This document shows, in pieces, positions 53,465 through 63,320 of a stretch of DNA of 64,000 bases. The DNA comes from Gammaproteobacteria bacterium. GTDB taxonomy: Bacteria > Pseudomonadota > Gammaproteobacteria > Ga0077536. A program made the position numbers and the translations under genes. Every line of letters begins with the position of its first letter. Within the stretch, counting starts at the first letter, position 1. The stretch is from positions 62,001 to 126,000 of the forward strand of contig JACQWY010000006.1 of assembly GCA_016209015.1 (NCBI GenBank), written 5' to 3'. A model generated the notes under the pieces. It had not been told where the DNA came from. It saw only the letters and a list, made by a program, of their open reading frames with translations, and ran no database searches.

Positions 53465-53599
53465 CGAAGCACGCCAGCCGCCCGCCGAGGGCGGCGTCGG
53501 AATGATGATTTCCCCGAGCTGCGCCGGTCCGTCCGCGCCTCTCCCCGCCCGGGGCACATACCAAGCAAAGGGGCCCGAGCCCCGCAACTGGAGGTCAGT

Positions 53600-54679
53600 A
53601 TGAAGTTAGGAATGCTGCATCTGTTCGAAAACCCGGTCGGGTTCACTGAGCATCAAATCGTCAAGAATCAGATGGAACTGATGATCGAGGCGGAACGTCT
53701 GGGTTTCGATTCGGTGTGGCCGGCCGAGCATCACTTCTCCGAGTATGGCTATTGCGCTTCGCCGCAGGTCTCACTCGCGGCGGTCGCGACGCGGACGTCG
53801 AAGATCCGTCTCGGTACGGGTGTCGTCGTGCTGCCCTTCCACAATCCGGTGCGCGTCGCCGAGGACTTCGCGTTCATCGACCTGCTGAGCGACGGCCGCG
53901 TGGATTTCGGCGTGGGCCGCGGCTACCAGCCGATGGAATACGCTGGCTTCGGCATGGAGCAGACGAAATCGCGTGAAATCTTTCACGAGGGCATGGAAGT
54001 CGTACGCAAATGCTGGACGGAGGATCGCTTCTCCTATCACGGCAAGCACTACCACTTCGACGACATCTGCGTGCGTCCGAAGCCCTACCAACAGCCGCAT
54101 CCGCCGGTGTACATGGCGTGCCTGTCGCCCGAGACCTTCGCGATCGCGGGCCGCTACGGCTACAACGTTTTGATGTCGACGGTGTTCGGTCTGACGGCGC
54201 AGATGGCGAAGACCGGCCTCGAGCAGTATCGCCAGGCGCGCAAGGATGCGGGCTTCGATCCCAACGGCGGCAAAATCGCCTGCCTCATCATGGTCTACCC
54301 CGGCAAGACCCGCGAAGAAGCGCGCCGCGATTTCGGACCTCGCGTCACGTGGTACTACCGGACGATCGCGAAGTACGTCGCGCCGCCGCAGGGCCAGATC
54401 GACGTGAAGGGCTACGAGGGCTATGGCAAGTCGCGCGACCTCGCTTCGTCCGTGCAGTTCGAGGATCTCGTGGACGGCACTTCGATCGTTTGCGGCGAGC
54501 CCGAGTACTGCACCGAGAAGCTCATCCAGCTCGGCACGGAATTCGGCTTCGACGAGTTGCTGGTGTGGACACGCATCGGCGGCCTCGAGAACGGGAAGGT
54601 GTTGAGCGCGATGGAGCTGCTCGGCACGGACATCATTCCCGCGGTCGGCAAGGCGGTCACGAAGAAAGCGGCCGCCTGA
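53600..54679 (+). CDS. LLM-class flavin-dependent oxidoreductase
   Basis: A 359-aa bacterial-luciferase-family TIM barrel. MLHLFENPVG, GFDSVWPAEHHFSEYGY, IRLGTGVVVLPFHNPVRVAEDFA (in part) and SDGRVDFGVGRGYQPMEY are typical of the FMN-dependent branch. GGAGG precedes the ATG. It is a single-gene unit between an FNR-type promoter and a terminator. The substrate is unknown. Control by an oxygen sensor is notable, since many relatives use O2. Confidence 0.85.
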   Translation: MKLGMLHLFENPVGFTEHQIVKNQMELMIEAERLGFDSVWPAEHHFSEYGYCASPQVSLAAVATRTSKIRLGTGVVVLPFHNPVRVAEDFAFIDLLSDGRVDFGVGRGYQPMEYAGFGMEQTKSREIFHEGMEVVRKCWTEDRFSYHGKHYHFDDICVRPKPYQQPHPPVYMACLSPETFAIAGRYGYNVLMSTVFGLTAQMAKTGLEQYRQARKDAGFDPNGGKIACLIMVYPGKTREEARRDFGPRVTWYYRTIAKYVAPPQGQIDVKGYEGYGKSRDLASSVQFEDLVDGTSIVCGEPEYCTEKLIQLGTEFGFDELLVWTRIGGLENGKVLSAMELLGTDIIPAVGKAVTKKAAA

Positions 54680-54702
54680 CCGCGCGCCGACGTCGATGAA
54701 CG

Positions 54703-54738
54703 AGGCCGCGGCGGGCGACCGTCGCGGCCTGCTTTTTT
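54703..54738 (+). terminator. Rho-independent terminator after the flavin oxidoreductase
   Basis: AGGCCGCG pairs with CGCGGCCT around a 12-nt loop, followed by GC and six T. It separates the gene from convergent parC. Confidence 0.85.
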
Positions 54739-54898
54739 GCCCGGGTGTGAAGCACCCCGCAACCGCGACGGCACTGCCGGGACGCACTGCCTAAAGGCCG
54801 GGCCCGGCAACGCCGCTACAAAGAGCGAACGGTGATACCCTCCCCTCCTTGTCTACCGTTCATCTTGCGGGCTAGGTCATGCTGGCCCGCCTCGTTTT

Positions 54899-57136
54899 CT
54901 AGACCGCGGTTTCGACGGCATCCACGCGCTGCAGACCACGCGGCAGCTTGTTGCCCCGTTTCGCGCGTTCGCCGCGATACGCATCGAGGTCGCGTGATTT
55001 CAGCGTGAGGTGACGGCTGCCGGCGGCGATGCGAATGCCGGCGCCCGCCGGGACGACGACGACACCGACCACGATCTCTTCGCCGCTCTTGTGCTTCGCG
55101 CCCGGGATCTGGATGAGCTTCAGCCCTTTTCCGCGCGGCATGACCGGCAGTTCGCTCGCCGGAAAGACGAGCAGGTGGCCCTGGCTCGTGACGGCCGCGA
55201 TTTCGTCGGTCCGCGGATCGGCGGCGAGCGCCCCGTTCAACGCCTTCGCGCCTGCCGAGACTGCGAGCACGGACTTGCCCGCCTTGTTCTTCGACTGCAG
55301 CCCGTCGAGCGTCGTCACGAAACCGTAGCCCGCGTCCGACGCCAGCACGACGTGCTGTTCGGGGGGACCGATCAACACGCCGACGAACGACACGCCGTCC
55401 GGCGGCGTCAGCCGGCCGGCGAGCGGTTCGCCCATGCCGCGGGCCGACGGCAGCGTATGCGCCGGCAGGGTATAGCTGCGGCCGCCGGCATCGAGGAAGA
55501 CGGCCTGGTGATTCGAACGGCCACGCGCCGCGGCGCGGAACTCGTCCCCGCTGCGGAACGCGAGCTCGGTCGGGTCGATCTCGTGGCCTTTCGCGGCACG
55601 CACCCAACCCTTCACCGAGAGCACGACCGTGACGGGCTCGGACGGCACGAGGTCCACTTCCGCGAGAGCCTGGGCCGCAGCGCGCTCGACGAGTGCCGAG
55701 CGCCGCGGATCGCCGTAGTCCTCCGCGTCGGTCTTGATCTCCTTCTTCACGAGAGTCTTCAGGCGTTGCGCGGACCCGAGCGTCAGCTCGAGACGCTCGC
55801 GCTCCTCGTTGAGCTCGGCCTGCTCGCCGCGGATGCGCATCTCCTCGAGGCGCGCGAGGTGGCGCAGGCGAAGATCGAGGATCGCGTCGGCCTGGATGCC
55901 GGTCAGCGCGAAGCGCTGCATGAGCACGGGCTTCGGCTCGTCCTCGTGACGGATGATGCGAATGACCTCGTCGATGTTCAGGAACGCGACGAGATAACCA
56001 TCGAGGATGTGCAGACGATCGACGACCTTGTCGAGCCGGAACTGCAGACGCTTGCGCACCGTCTCCGTCCGGAACTCGAGCCACTCCGTGAGGAGCTCCT
56101 TCAGGTTCTTCACCGCCGGCAGACCGTCGATGCCTATCACATTCACGTTCACGCGATACGTGCGCTCGAGGTCCGTGGTCGCGAAGAGATGCTGCATCAG
56201 CACCTCGGTGTCGATGCGGTTGGAGCGCGGCACGAGCACGAGGCGGGTCGGCGTCTCGTGATCGGACTCGTCGCGCACGTCGTCGAGCATCGGCAGCTTC
56301 TTCGCCTGCATCTGCTGCGCGATCTGTTCGATGACCTTCGCGCCCGAGGTCTGATACGGCAGCGCGTTGATGACGACGTTGCCGTCCTCGGTCTCGTAGC
56401 AGGCGCGCAGCCGCACCACGCCCTGCCCGGTTTCATAGATGCGGCGGATGTCGGCGGCCGGCGTGATGATTTCGCCGCCGCTCGGGAAATCCGGTCCTTG
56501 CACGTATTCGCAGAGATCGGCGACGCTCGCGCCCGGTTGATCGAGCAGCCGCACGCAGGCAGCGGCCACTTCGCGCAGGTTGTGCGGCAGGATGTCGGTC
56601 GCCATGCCGACGGCGATCCCGGTCGTGCCGTTCAGGAGCACGTTCGGGAGACGCGCCGGCAGGAGCTTCGGCTCGTCCAGCGTGCCGTCGAAATTCGGCG
56701 CCCAGTCGACCGTGCCCTGATCGAGCTCGCTCAGCAGCAGATCCGCGTAGCGCGTGAGCTTCGACTCCGTATAGCGCATGGCGGCGAAGGACTTCGGATC
56801 GTCCGGCGAGCCCCAGTTGCCCTGCCCGTCGACGAGCGGATAGCGGTAACTGAACGGCTGCGCCATCAGCACCATCGCTTCGTAGCACGCGGAGTCGCCG
56901 TGCGGATGGAACTTGCCGATCACGTCGCCGACCGTGCGCGCGGACTTCTTGTACTTCGCACCGGCATTGAGGCCGAGCTCGGACATCGCGTAGACGATGC
57001 GCCGCTGCACGGGCTTGAGACCATCACCGATGTGCGGCAGCGCGCGATCGAGGATGACGTACATCGAGTACTCGAGATACGCCCGCTCCGAGAACTCGCG
57101 CAGCGGCCGGCGCTCGATGTCCACTGTATCCGTCAT
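54899..57136 (-). CDS. parC: DNA topoisomerase IV subunit A
   Basis: A 745-aa type IIA topoisomerase A subunit. The start [20 protein letters not shown], the active-site tyrosine in MRYTESKLT, and a shortened beta-pinwheel C-terminal domain favour ParC over GyrA, which also fits the adjacent parE. Decatenates daughter chromosomes. It begins 34 bp downstream of parE on the same strand. Confidence 0.94.
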   Translation of the reverse strand: MTDTVDIERRPLREFSERAYLEYSMYVILDRALPHIGDGLKPVQRRIVYAMSELGLNAGAKYKKSARTVGDVIGKFHPHGDSACYEAMVLMAQPFSYRYPLVDGQGNWGSPDDPKSFAAMRYTESKLTRYADLLLSELDQGTVDWAPNFDGTLDEPKLLPARLPNVLLNGTTGIAVGMATDILPHNLREVAAACVRLLDQPGASVADLCEYVQGPDFPSGGEIITPAADIRRIYETGQGVVRLRACYETEDGNVVINALPYQTSGAKVIEQIAQQMQAKKLPMLDDVRDESDHETPTRLVLVPRSNRIDTEVLMQHLFATTDLERTYRVNVNVIGIDGLPAVKNLKELLTEWLEFRTETVRKRLQFRLDKVVDRLHILDGYLVAFLNIDEVIRIIRHEDEPKPVLMQRFALTGIQADAILDLRLRHLARLEEMRIRGEQAELNEERERLELTLGSAQRLKTLVKKEIKTDAEDYGDPRRSALVERAAAQALAEVDLVPSEPVTVVLSVKGWVRAAKGHEIDPTELAFRSGDEFRAAARGRSNHQAVFLDAGGRSYTLPAHTLPSARGMGEPLAGRLTPPDGVSFVGVLIGPPEQHVVLASDAGYGFVTTLDGLQSKNKAGKSVLAVSAGAKALNGALAADPRTDEIAAVTSQGHLLVFPASELPVMPRGKGLKLIQIPGAKHKSGEEIVVGVVVVPAGAGIRIAAGSRHLTLKSRDLDAYRGERAKRGNKLPRGLQRVDAVETAV

Positions 57137-57170
57137 GAAGCGTGTCCCCCTTGCACGGTGTCGCGCCGGC

Positions 57171-59063
57171 TCAGGCCGGGCTCACCAGATTGCCCTTGCG
57201 CTCGAGCCACGTGCGGCGGTCGGTCGCGCGCTTCTTGCCGAGCAGCATGTCCATCATGGCATCGGTCTCGCCGTCGCCGTCGATCACGAGCTGCACGAGG
57301 CGCCGCGTCCCCGGCGCCATCGTCGTCTCGCGGAGCTGCAGCGGATTCATCTCGCCGAGACCCTTGAAGCGCTGGATGTTGACCTTGCCCTTGAGGCGGT
57401 CCGCGGCGATGCGCGCCAGCACGCTCTCCTTCTCGAGGTCGTCCTGGGCGTAGAACACTTCCTTGCCGACGTCGATGCGATAGAGCGGCGGCATCGCGAC
57501 GTAGACGTGACCGGCGCGGACGACCGGGCGGTAATGGCGCAGGAAAAGCGCGCAGAGCAGCGTCGCGATGTGCGCGCCGTCGGAGTCGGCGTCCGCGAGG
57601 ATGCAGATCTTGCCGTAGCGAAGCCCTTCCAGATCGTTCGAGCCCGGGTCGACGCCTATCGCGATCGTGATGTCGTGTACTTCCTGCGAAGCGAGCACCT
57701 GCGAGGACTCGACTTCCCAGGTATTGAGGATCTTGCCGCGCAGGGGCAGCACCGCCTGGTACTCCTTGCTGCGTGCCTGCTTCGCCGAGCCGCCCGCGGA
57801 ATCTCCCTCGACGAGGAAGAGCTCGGTCTCGTCGAGTCCGCTCGCCGTGCAGTCCGCGAGCTTGCCGGGCAGTGCGGGTCCGCTGCCGGCGATCTTCTTG
57901 CGCACGACCGCCTTCGCCGCCTTGAGCCGCGACTGCGCGCGCGTTATCGCGATCTCGGCGAGGCGCTCGCCGGACTCGACGTGCTGATGGAGCCACAGGC
58001 TGAATGCGTCGCGCACCGCGCCCGCGACGAAGGCGCTCGCCGACTGCGAGGAGAGGCGTTCCTTCGTCTGGCCGGAGAACTGCGGCTCGATGAGCTTGAC
58101 CGACAGGACGTACGCGCAGCGATCGAAGACGTCGTCGGCCGAGAGCTTCACGCCGCGCGGCAGCAGGTTGCGGAATTCGCAGAACTCGCGCATCGCATCG
58201 AGCAGGCCCTGACGGAGGCCCGTGACGTGCGTGCCGCCCTGCGGGGTCGGCACGAGATTGACGTAGCTCTCGGTGACGAGCTCACCGTCGTCGGCGCGCC
58301 AGTGCAGCGCCCAGCTCGCCGTTTCCGTCGCGGTCTCGTGATTGCCGCAGATCGCTTCCGCCGGCAGGAGCTCGGCGTCCGGCATCGCCTGCGGCAGATA
58401 ACCCGCGAGGCCGTCCTCGAAATACCATTCCGAGCGCTCGTTCGCGGACTCGTCGTCGAGCGTCACCGTGAGTCCCGGACAGAGCACGGCTTTCGCACGC
58501 AGCAGGTGCTTCAGGCGCGGCACCGCGAGCTTCACCGTGTCGAAATATTTCGCGTCGGGCCAGAACGTGATCGCCGTGCCGGTATTCTTCTGACCGACCT
58601 TGCCGACGGCTTCGAGAGCGCCCATGCGTTCACCGCCGCCGAACGTCATCGCGTACTCGGTGCCGCCGCGCTTCACGCGTACCTCGAGACGTTTCGAAAG
58701 CGCATTGACGACGGAGACACCCACGCCGTGCAGCCCGCCGGAGAACTTGTAGTGCTTGTTCGAGAATTTGCCGCCCGCGTGCAGGCGGGTGAGGATGACC
58801 TCGACGCCCGAGATCTTCTCGCCGGGATGGATGTCGACAGGCATGCCACGGCCGTCGTCGGCGACCGTCACGCCGCCATCGGCATAGAGGGTCACGTCGA
58901 TGCGGCTGCAATGTCCCGCGAGCGCCTCGTCGACGCTGTTGTCGACGACTTCCTGCACGAGGTGATTGGGCCGCGTCGTATCGGTGTACATGCCGGGGCG
59001 CTTGCGCACCGGCTCGAGTCCGGTCAGGACTTCGATGTCTGCTGCGTCGTATCTGGCACTCAA
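57171..59063 (-). CDS. parE: DNA topoisomerase IV subunit B
   Basis: A GHKL-ATPase plus TOPRIM protein: [21 protein letters not shown] and [14 protein letters not shown] in the ATPase part; [13 protein letters not shown] and [12 protein letters not shown] in TOPRIM. With the TTG at 59063 it is 630 aa, the same as E. coli ParE, and begins [13 protein letters not shown] as expected. Upstream residues in the open frame look non-coding. It supplies ATP-driven strand passage with ParC. Confidence 0.93.
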   Translation of the reverse strand: MSARYDAADIEVLTGLEPVRKRPGMYTDTTRPNHLVQEVVDNSVDEALAGHCSRIDVTLYADGGVTVADDGRGMPVDIHPGEKISGVEVILTRLHAGGKFSNKHYKFSGGLHGVGVSVVNALSKRLEVRVKRGGTEYAMTFGGGERMGALEAVGKVGQKNTGTAITFWPDAKYFDTVKLAVPRLKHLLRAKAVLCPGLTVTLDDESANERSEWYFEDGLAGYLPQAMPDAELLPAEAICGNHETATETASWALHWRADDGELVTESYVNLVPTPQGGTHVTGLRQGLLDAMREFCEFRNLLPRGVKLSADDVFDRCAYVLSVKLIEPQFSGQTKERLSSQSASAFVAGAVRDAFSLWLHQHVESGERLAEIAITRAQSRLKAAKAVVRKKIAGSGPALPGKLADCTASGLDETELFLVEGDSAGGSAKQARSKEYQAVLPLRGKILNTWEVESSQVLASQEVHDITIAIGVDPGSNDLEGLRYGKICILADADSDGAHIATLLCALFLRHYRPVVRAGHVYVAMPPLYRIDVGKEVFYAQDDLEKESVLARIAADRLKGKVNIQRFKGLGEMNPLQLRETTMAPGTRRLVQLVIDGDGETDAMMDMLLGKKRATDRRTWLERKGNLVSPA

Positions 59064-59361
59064 GGTTCGAACAACTCTCGCTAGTCGGACGTCTGCTCCG
59101 GCCGCGCGGCGCCATCGTCGCACGGAATGTCGTGGTGCCGCGTAGACCGCGTGCAGCACGCGCTCGCTGTGCGCCCGGGACCGCTGGAGGGGATCGCGAT
59201 GACGGAAGGGCCCGGCGTTCCGGGGTGTGCCCAGGCCAAACGCGGCAGGCGCCGGCGGCGTCGATGCTCGGCCTCGAACGGGCGATCGCGGGGCGGATTC
59301 TCAGTCATGGCGGCAGCACGGTCAAGGCGCGCACCGGACGCACGCCGCGCGCGTCCCGATC
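59064..59361. other. 298-bp spacer between parE and the DUF3501 gene
   Basis: No convincing gene. A 75-codon minus-strand frame (59081-59308) has shadow-like Arg/Pro composition. The parE promoter should lie here, but no clear boxes are seen. GC is as high as in the genes. Confidence 0.4.
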
Positions 59362-59946
59362 TCAATGCGTGGCGAGATCCCCGATGAGTGAAACGCGCGT
59401 GGCCTCGGGCACGGTGATCGACTCGAAGCAGGCCGGATGATCGATCCCGAAAGCGACCGGCGCACCGGCATGCGCGGCGGCGATCAGCGTCGCATCGAGC
59501 TGGAAGCGCAGGAAGTGGACGGCCGACGTCTTGCTGTCGGTCGTCCGGTTCAGATCCTCGTCTGCGACCGCCAGGATCGGTGCGGCGGCGCCGATGCGCA
59601 CCCACACACGATGCTCGATGCCGACGAGCCGCTCGAGCGCCGCGCGCCGCTCCTCGGGACGTTCGTGCTCCAGCATGAACGTCGCCTTCCAATTGTCGCC
59701 GTCGGGTATGAGCGGATTGTAGGCATCGAGCTCGTCCTGGACCGCTTCGGCTTCGAAGATGCGCTCGACGCGCAGCATCTCCTGGATCTGGTATTGGATC
59801 GTCAGCCTGTCCTCGAAGTAGAGCGCGGCATGCGCACCGAGGAATACTTTTCGCGCGGCCTTGTGCGCCAGCACGCGCGCCCGAAACGCGGCGCGCTCCG
59901 TGTGATAGCGCTCGAGGGACATCAGGTCGTCGCGGGTGAGCTTCAT
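59362..59946 (-). CDS. DUF3501 family protein
   Basis: A 194-aa soluble protein of the DUF3501 family ([21 protein letters not shown] at the start in part, [21 protein letters not shown] in part). Its role is unknown. It is almost always encoded with a rubrerythrin and a two-cluster Fe-S oxidoreductase, as here, which implies a part in peroxide or oxidative-stress handling. It is the last gene of the trio, 3 bp after the Fe-S protein gene. Confidence 0.85.
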   Translation of the reverse strand: MKLTRDDLMSLERYHTERAAFRARVLAHKAARKVFLGAHAALYFEDRLTIQYQIQEMLRVERIFEAEAVQDELDAYNPLIPDGDNWKATFMLEHERPEERRAALERLVGIEHRVWVRIGAAAPILAVADEDLNRTTDSKTSAVHFLRFQLDATLIAAAHAGAPVAFGIDHPACFESITVPEATRVSLIGDLATH

Positions 59947-59949
59947 GAT

Positions 59950-61293
59950 TCAAATGCCATAGGCGCGGCGCAGGAGCGCGAACGCCGAGGTCGCCGGCTG
60001 TCCGCCGATGCCCTGTTCGATGAGGCCGCCCGCCATCGGGCAATCACTGAGATAGTGATCGAACGCACCTTCCTGCACGCGCTGCACGACGGCTCGGCAG
60101 ATCTTCTTCGCGAACGCATAGTTCTCGCGCTTCACGGCGTAGGTGCCGTCGTGGCCGGAGCAGCGCTCGATGGGCGTGACCGTCGTGTCCGGCACGAGCT
60201 CGAGAATCTCGCGCGTCTTCTGACCGACGTTCTGGACACGCTGATGGCAGGGCGCATGCCACGCAATCCTGCCGAGCGGGCTTCCGAAGTTCGTATCGAG
60301 CAGCCCCGCTTTGTGGCGCTGCGCGAGATATTCGAACGGATCGTAGAACGCGGCCCGGACGCGTGCGACGCCAGGATCATCCGGGAACAAGAGCGGCAGC
60401 TCCTGCTTGAACATCAGGACGCAGCTCGGCACCGGCGCGAGCAGATCGTAGCCCGCCTCCACGAGCCGGAGCAGTTCGGGGAGGTTGCCATCCTTCAGGC
60501 GCTCGACGCTCTCGAGATCGCCGAGCTCGAGCTTCGGCATGCCGCAACAATTCTCCCGCTGCGTGATGACGACTTCGATCCCGTTGTGCGCGAGCACCGC
60601 ATGCAGATCGGCCGTCACGTCGGGGGCATTCCGGTTGCCATAGCACGTCAGGAAGAGTGCGACTCTTCCGGTCGTCGGACCACCGGCCCGCGCCCCGGCC
60701 GGTCGCGAGTCCGCGCCGGCGAGCCGCTTGCGCGCGGTCCGGCTCTCGAAGCGCGGCAGCGGTGCTTCGTGGTGCACGTCCAGCGCCTTCTCCAGCACCC
60801 GGCGGGCGGCAGGCATGGCATTCACGGCATTCACGGCCTGGGCGACGACGGGAATCGAGGCAATGCGACCGACCACGTCGGTAGCGGTCAGGATGCGATC
60901 GCGCAGCGGCGTGCCGCCGGCTCTGAACTTCACGGCCTTGGCGCGCAGCATGAGATGCGGGAAATCGACGTTCCACTCGTGCGGCGGCACGTAGGGGCAC
61001 TTCGTCATGTAGCACAGGTCGCAGAGATAGCACTGGTCGACGACCTTCCAGTAGTCGTCCTTCGCGACGCCGTCGACTTCGAGCGTCGCGGATTCGTCCA
61101 CGAGATCGAACAGCGTCGGGAAGGCATTGCAGAGACTGACGCAGCGCCGGCAACCGTGGCAGATGTCGTAGACGCGTTCCAGCTCGTGGAACAACGGTCC
61201 CGCCTGAAAGAACGCCTCGTCCTTCCAGGCGAGCGGATGACGGGTCGGCGCATCGAGGCTGCCCTCGCGCCGCCCCTCGGTGATGTCTGCCAC
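59950..61293 (-). CDS. Heterodisulfide reductase/GlpC-like Fe-S oxidoreductase
   Basis: A 447-aa protein with two [4Fe-4S] motifs ([11 protein letters not shown] and [12 protein letters not shown]) and two C-terminal CCG-type segments, one regular ([10 protein letters not shown]) and one altered ([10 protein letters not shown]). It resembles GlpC and the HdrD subunit and should pass electrons between a donor and a redox partner such as rubrerythrin. A GTG start at 61293 follows AGGGGA by 7-8 bases. The middle gene of the trio. Confidence 0.87.
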   Translation of the reverse strand: MADITEGRREGSLDAPTRHPLAWKDEAFFQAGPLFHELERVYDICHGCRRCVSLCNAFPTLFDLVDESATLEVDGVAKDDYWKVVDQCYLCDLCYMTKCPYVPPHEWNVDFPHLMLRAKAVKFRAGGTPLRDRILTATDVVGRIASIPVVAQAVNAVNAMPAARRVLEKALDVHHEAPLPRFESRTARKRLAGADSRPAGARAGGPTTGRVALFLTCYGNRNAPDVTADLHAVLAHNGIEVVITQRENCCGMPKLELGDLESVERLKDGNLPELLRLVEAGYDLLAPVPSCVLMFKQELPLLFPDDPGVARVRAAFYDPFEYLAQRHKAGLLDTNFGSPLGRIAWHAPCHQRVQNVGQKTREILELVPDTTVTPIERCSGHDGTYAVKRENYAFAKKICRAVVQRVQEGAFDHYLSDCPMAGGLIEQGIGGQPATSAFALLRRAYGI

Positions 61294-61385
61294 GACGATG
61301 TCCCCTTTGCTGGTCCTCCCGGCGCCGCGAAGCACGAAGCCGGGCTTGCCCGGCTTCGCGGCCGACGGCTCGATCCGCGTGCGGC

Positions 61386-61808
61386 TCAGCCGTTCAGGGT
61401 GTCGAGCGCTTTCTGGAAACGATTGGCGTGGGAGCGCTCGGCCTTCGCGAGCGTCTCGAACCAGTCGGCGATTTCCTCGAAGCCTTCCTGGCGCGCGGTC
61501 TTCGCCATGCCGGGGTACATATCGCTGTACTCGTGGGTCTCGCCGGCAATGGCCGCTTTGAGATTGAGCGCGGTGGTGCCGATGGGTTGTCCCGTGGCGG
61601 GGTCCCCGACCTGCTCGAGATACTCGAGGTGGCCGTGAGCGTGGCCGGTTTCGCCTTCCGCGGTGGAGCGGAAGACCGCGGAGACGTCGTTGAAGCCCTC
61701 GACGTCGGCCTTCTGTGCGAAATAGAGGTAACGGCGGTTCGCCTGCGATTCACCCGCGAACGCCGCTTTGAGATTCTCTTCCGTCTTCGTTCCTTTGAGC
61801 GATGCCAT
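61386..61808 (-). CDS. Rubrerythrin (ferritin-like, without rubredoxin domain)
   Basis: A 140-aa four-helix ferritin-like protein. Di-iron ligands are carried by [43 protein letters not shown] and AERSHANRF. The C-terminal rubredoxin domain of classical rubrerythrins is absent, so electrons must come from a partner, plausibly the Fe-S oxidoreductase next door. It reduces hydrogen peroxide in the cytosol. The start at 61808 has GAGGG upstream. A palindromic operator lies about 65 bases before it. Confidence 0.9.
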   Translation of the reverse strand: MASLKGTKTEENLKAAFAGESQANRRYLYFAQKADVEGFNDVSAVFRSTAEGETGHAHGHLEYLEQVGDPATGQPIGTTALNLKAAIAGETHEYSDMYPGMAKTARQEGFEEIADWFETLAKAERSHANRFQKALDTLNG

Positions 61809-61870
61809 GAGTTGACCCTCCGTTCGATCAGACGATGGGGCGGCGGGCACCGGTCGATGCCCGGCATTCA

Positions 61871-61885
61871 TTAGACTTGGTCTAA
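61871..61885. promoter_or_regulatory. Palindromic operator of the rubrerythrin operon
   Basis: TTAGACTTGGTCTAA is a 6-3-6 inverted repeat, or a 7-1-7 box with one mismatch, the geometry of Fur/PerR-family sites; Rrf2-type regulators also use similar palindromes. A half-site (AGTCTAG) recurs at 61896-61902. Location upstream of a peroxide-defence operon supports a redox or metal regulator. Confidence 0.55.
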
Positions 61886-62037
61886 AGCAGCTCGAAGTCT
61901 AGGCGGCGCGCGAGAACAGTGTCAACCGGGGCCTGAAGGCCGACCGTTGACCCTGCACCGCACCCTCAGTAGAGTTCGCGGCTCGCGCGCTTCAGGCCGC
62001 CCGCAGGGCGGACCGAACCATCCTCCAGGCGGCTCTA

Positions 62038-62280
62038 GTGAAGAACAAGCAAAGCATCGACTTCGAAGCCTCCATCGTTGAGCTCGAGCAGCTCGTCGAG
62101 AAGATGGAGCGCGGCGAATTCACGCTCGAGGAGTCGCTGCAGCAGTTCGAGCGCGGCATCGCGCTCGCACGGAGCTGCCAGCAGGCCTTGCGCGAGGCGG
62201 AGCAGAAGGTGCATCTGCTCATGCGCGGTGAGCCCGAGTCCGGAGCCCTCGCGAACTTCAACCCCGACGAAGCGGACTAG
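62038..62280 (+). CDS. xseB: Exodeoxyribonuclease VII small subunit
   Basis: An 80-aa protein with the XseB signature [18 protein letters not shown] and [18 protein letters not shown], two helices that form the coiled bundle on XseA. It supports single-strand DNA degradation. GTG start. It is 9 bp ahead of ispA, a pairing widespread in proteobacteria. Confidence 0.92.
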   Translation: MKNKQSIDFEASIVELEQLVEKMERGEFTLEESLQQFERGIALARSCQQALREAEQKVHLLMRGEPESGALANFNPDEAD

Positions 62281-62289
62281 GACCCGACC

Positions 62290-63180
62290 ATGGCGCGCGA
62301 TGCAATCCTCCCGACCTATCAGAACCAGATAAAGGCCGCGCTGGAGCGCTGGCTGCCGCCGTCCGATCGCGAACCCTGCCGTCTGCACGAGGCCATGCGC
62401 TACTCCACGCTCGCGCCCGGCAAACGCATCCGCCCCGTGCTCGTGTACGCGACCGGCGAAGCGTTCGGCTCCGATCTCCGCCGGCTCGACAGCAGCGCGG
62501 TCGCCGTGGAGCTCATTCACGCCTATTCGCTCATCCACGACGATCTGCCGGCAATGGACGACGACGATCTCCGTCGTGGTCGACCCACCTGCCATCGCGC
62601 GTTCGACGAGGCGACCGCCATCCTCGCCGGTGATGCGCTGCAGGCGCTCGCGTTTCGCGTGATCGCCGCCGACCGGGATTCGGCGATCAGTCCCGCGCGC
62701 CGGCTGCGCATGATCGAAGTGCTCGCCGATGCGAGCGGCTCGCTCGGGATGGCCGGCGGCCAGGCCATCGATCTCGCCGCGGTCGGCCAGAAGATTTCGC
62801 TCGAGCAGCTCGAGAACATGCACCGCCACAAGACCGGCGCGCTCATCCGCGCCAGCGTGGAGCTCGGCTATCTCGCGAGCGGCGCCGACGACGCCGCGAT
62901 AGAGCGGAAGCTCGAGCGGTACGCGACCTGCATCGGCCTCGCGTTCCAGGTTCAGGACGACATCCTCGACGTCGAGGGCAGCACCGAGGTGCTCGGCAAG
63001 CCGCAGGGCTCGGACGAGGATCGCGACAAGCCCACCTATCCGAATCTGCTCGGCATGGCGGAAGCGAAAGCGACTGCGCAGCGGCTCTGCGACGAAGCGC
63101 TCGCCTGCCTCGAATCGCTGGGCGCGAGCGGCGACAACCTGCGCTGGATCGCGAATTACATCGTCAGGCGCGACCGCTGA
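62290..63180 (+). CDS. ispA: Polyprenyl (farnesyl) diphosphate synthase
   Basis: A 296-aa all-helical prenyltransferase. The first Asp-rich motif is DDLPAMDDDD in LIHAYSLIHDDLPAMDD (in part) and the second is DDILD in FQVQDDILDVEG. LAPGKRIRPVLVYATGEA is the substrate-binding region. It condenses IPP with DMAPP/GPP to farnesyl diphosphate for quinones and cell-wall carriers. Confidence 0.93.
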   Translation: MARDAILPTYQNQIKAALERWLPPSDREPCRLHEAMRYSTLAPGKRIRPVLVYATGEAFGSDLRRLDSSAVAVELIHAYSLIHDDLPAMDDDDLRRGRPTCHRAFDEATAILAGDALQALAFRVIAADRDSAISPARRLRMIEVLADASGSLGMAGGQAIDLAAVGQKISLEQLENMHRHKTGALIRASVELGYLASGADDAAIERKLERYATCIGLAFQVQDDILDVEGSTEVLGKPQGSDEDRDKPTYPNLLGMAEAKATAQRLCDEALACLESLGASGDNLRWIANYIVRRDR

Positions 63181-63223
63181 TGTCGCGCGGCGCGTGACGG
63201 TAGCCGCTCCCTGCAAAAGCTTC

Positions 63224-63229
63224 TAGAAT
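63224..63229 (+). promoter_or_regulatory. Candidate -10 box of folE2
   Basis: TAGAAT inside TTCTAGAATCC, 92 bases before folE2, in the only AT-richer part of the 140-bp spacer after ispA. No clear -35 and no Zur-type palindrome is seen. Confidence 0.3.
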
Positions 63230-63320
63230 CCAATGTGCCTCCTCGGGCGTAACAGCGTTCGGGGCGGCGCTCCCTCCTCATCCACCGCTGCACCGTCCGC
63301 CCCGTTCAGAGGTCCACCAC

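Noticed and set aside
59081-59308. A 75-codon minus-strand gene between DUF3501 and parE
   Set aside because: Arg/Pro-rich with no ribosome site and no recognisable pattern; it is probably spacer.
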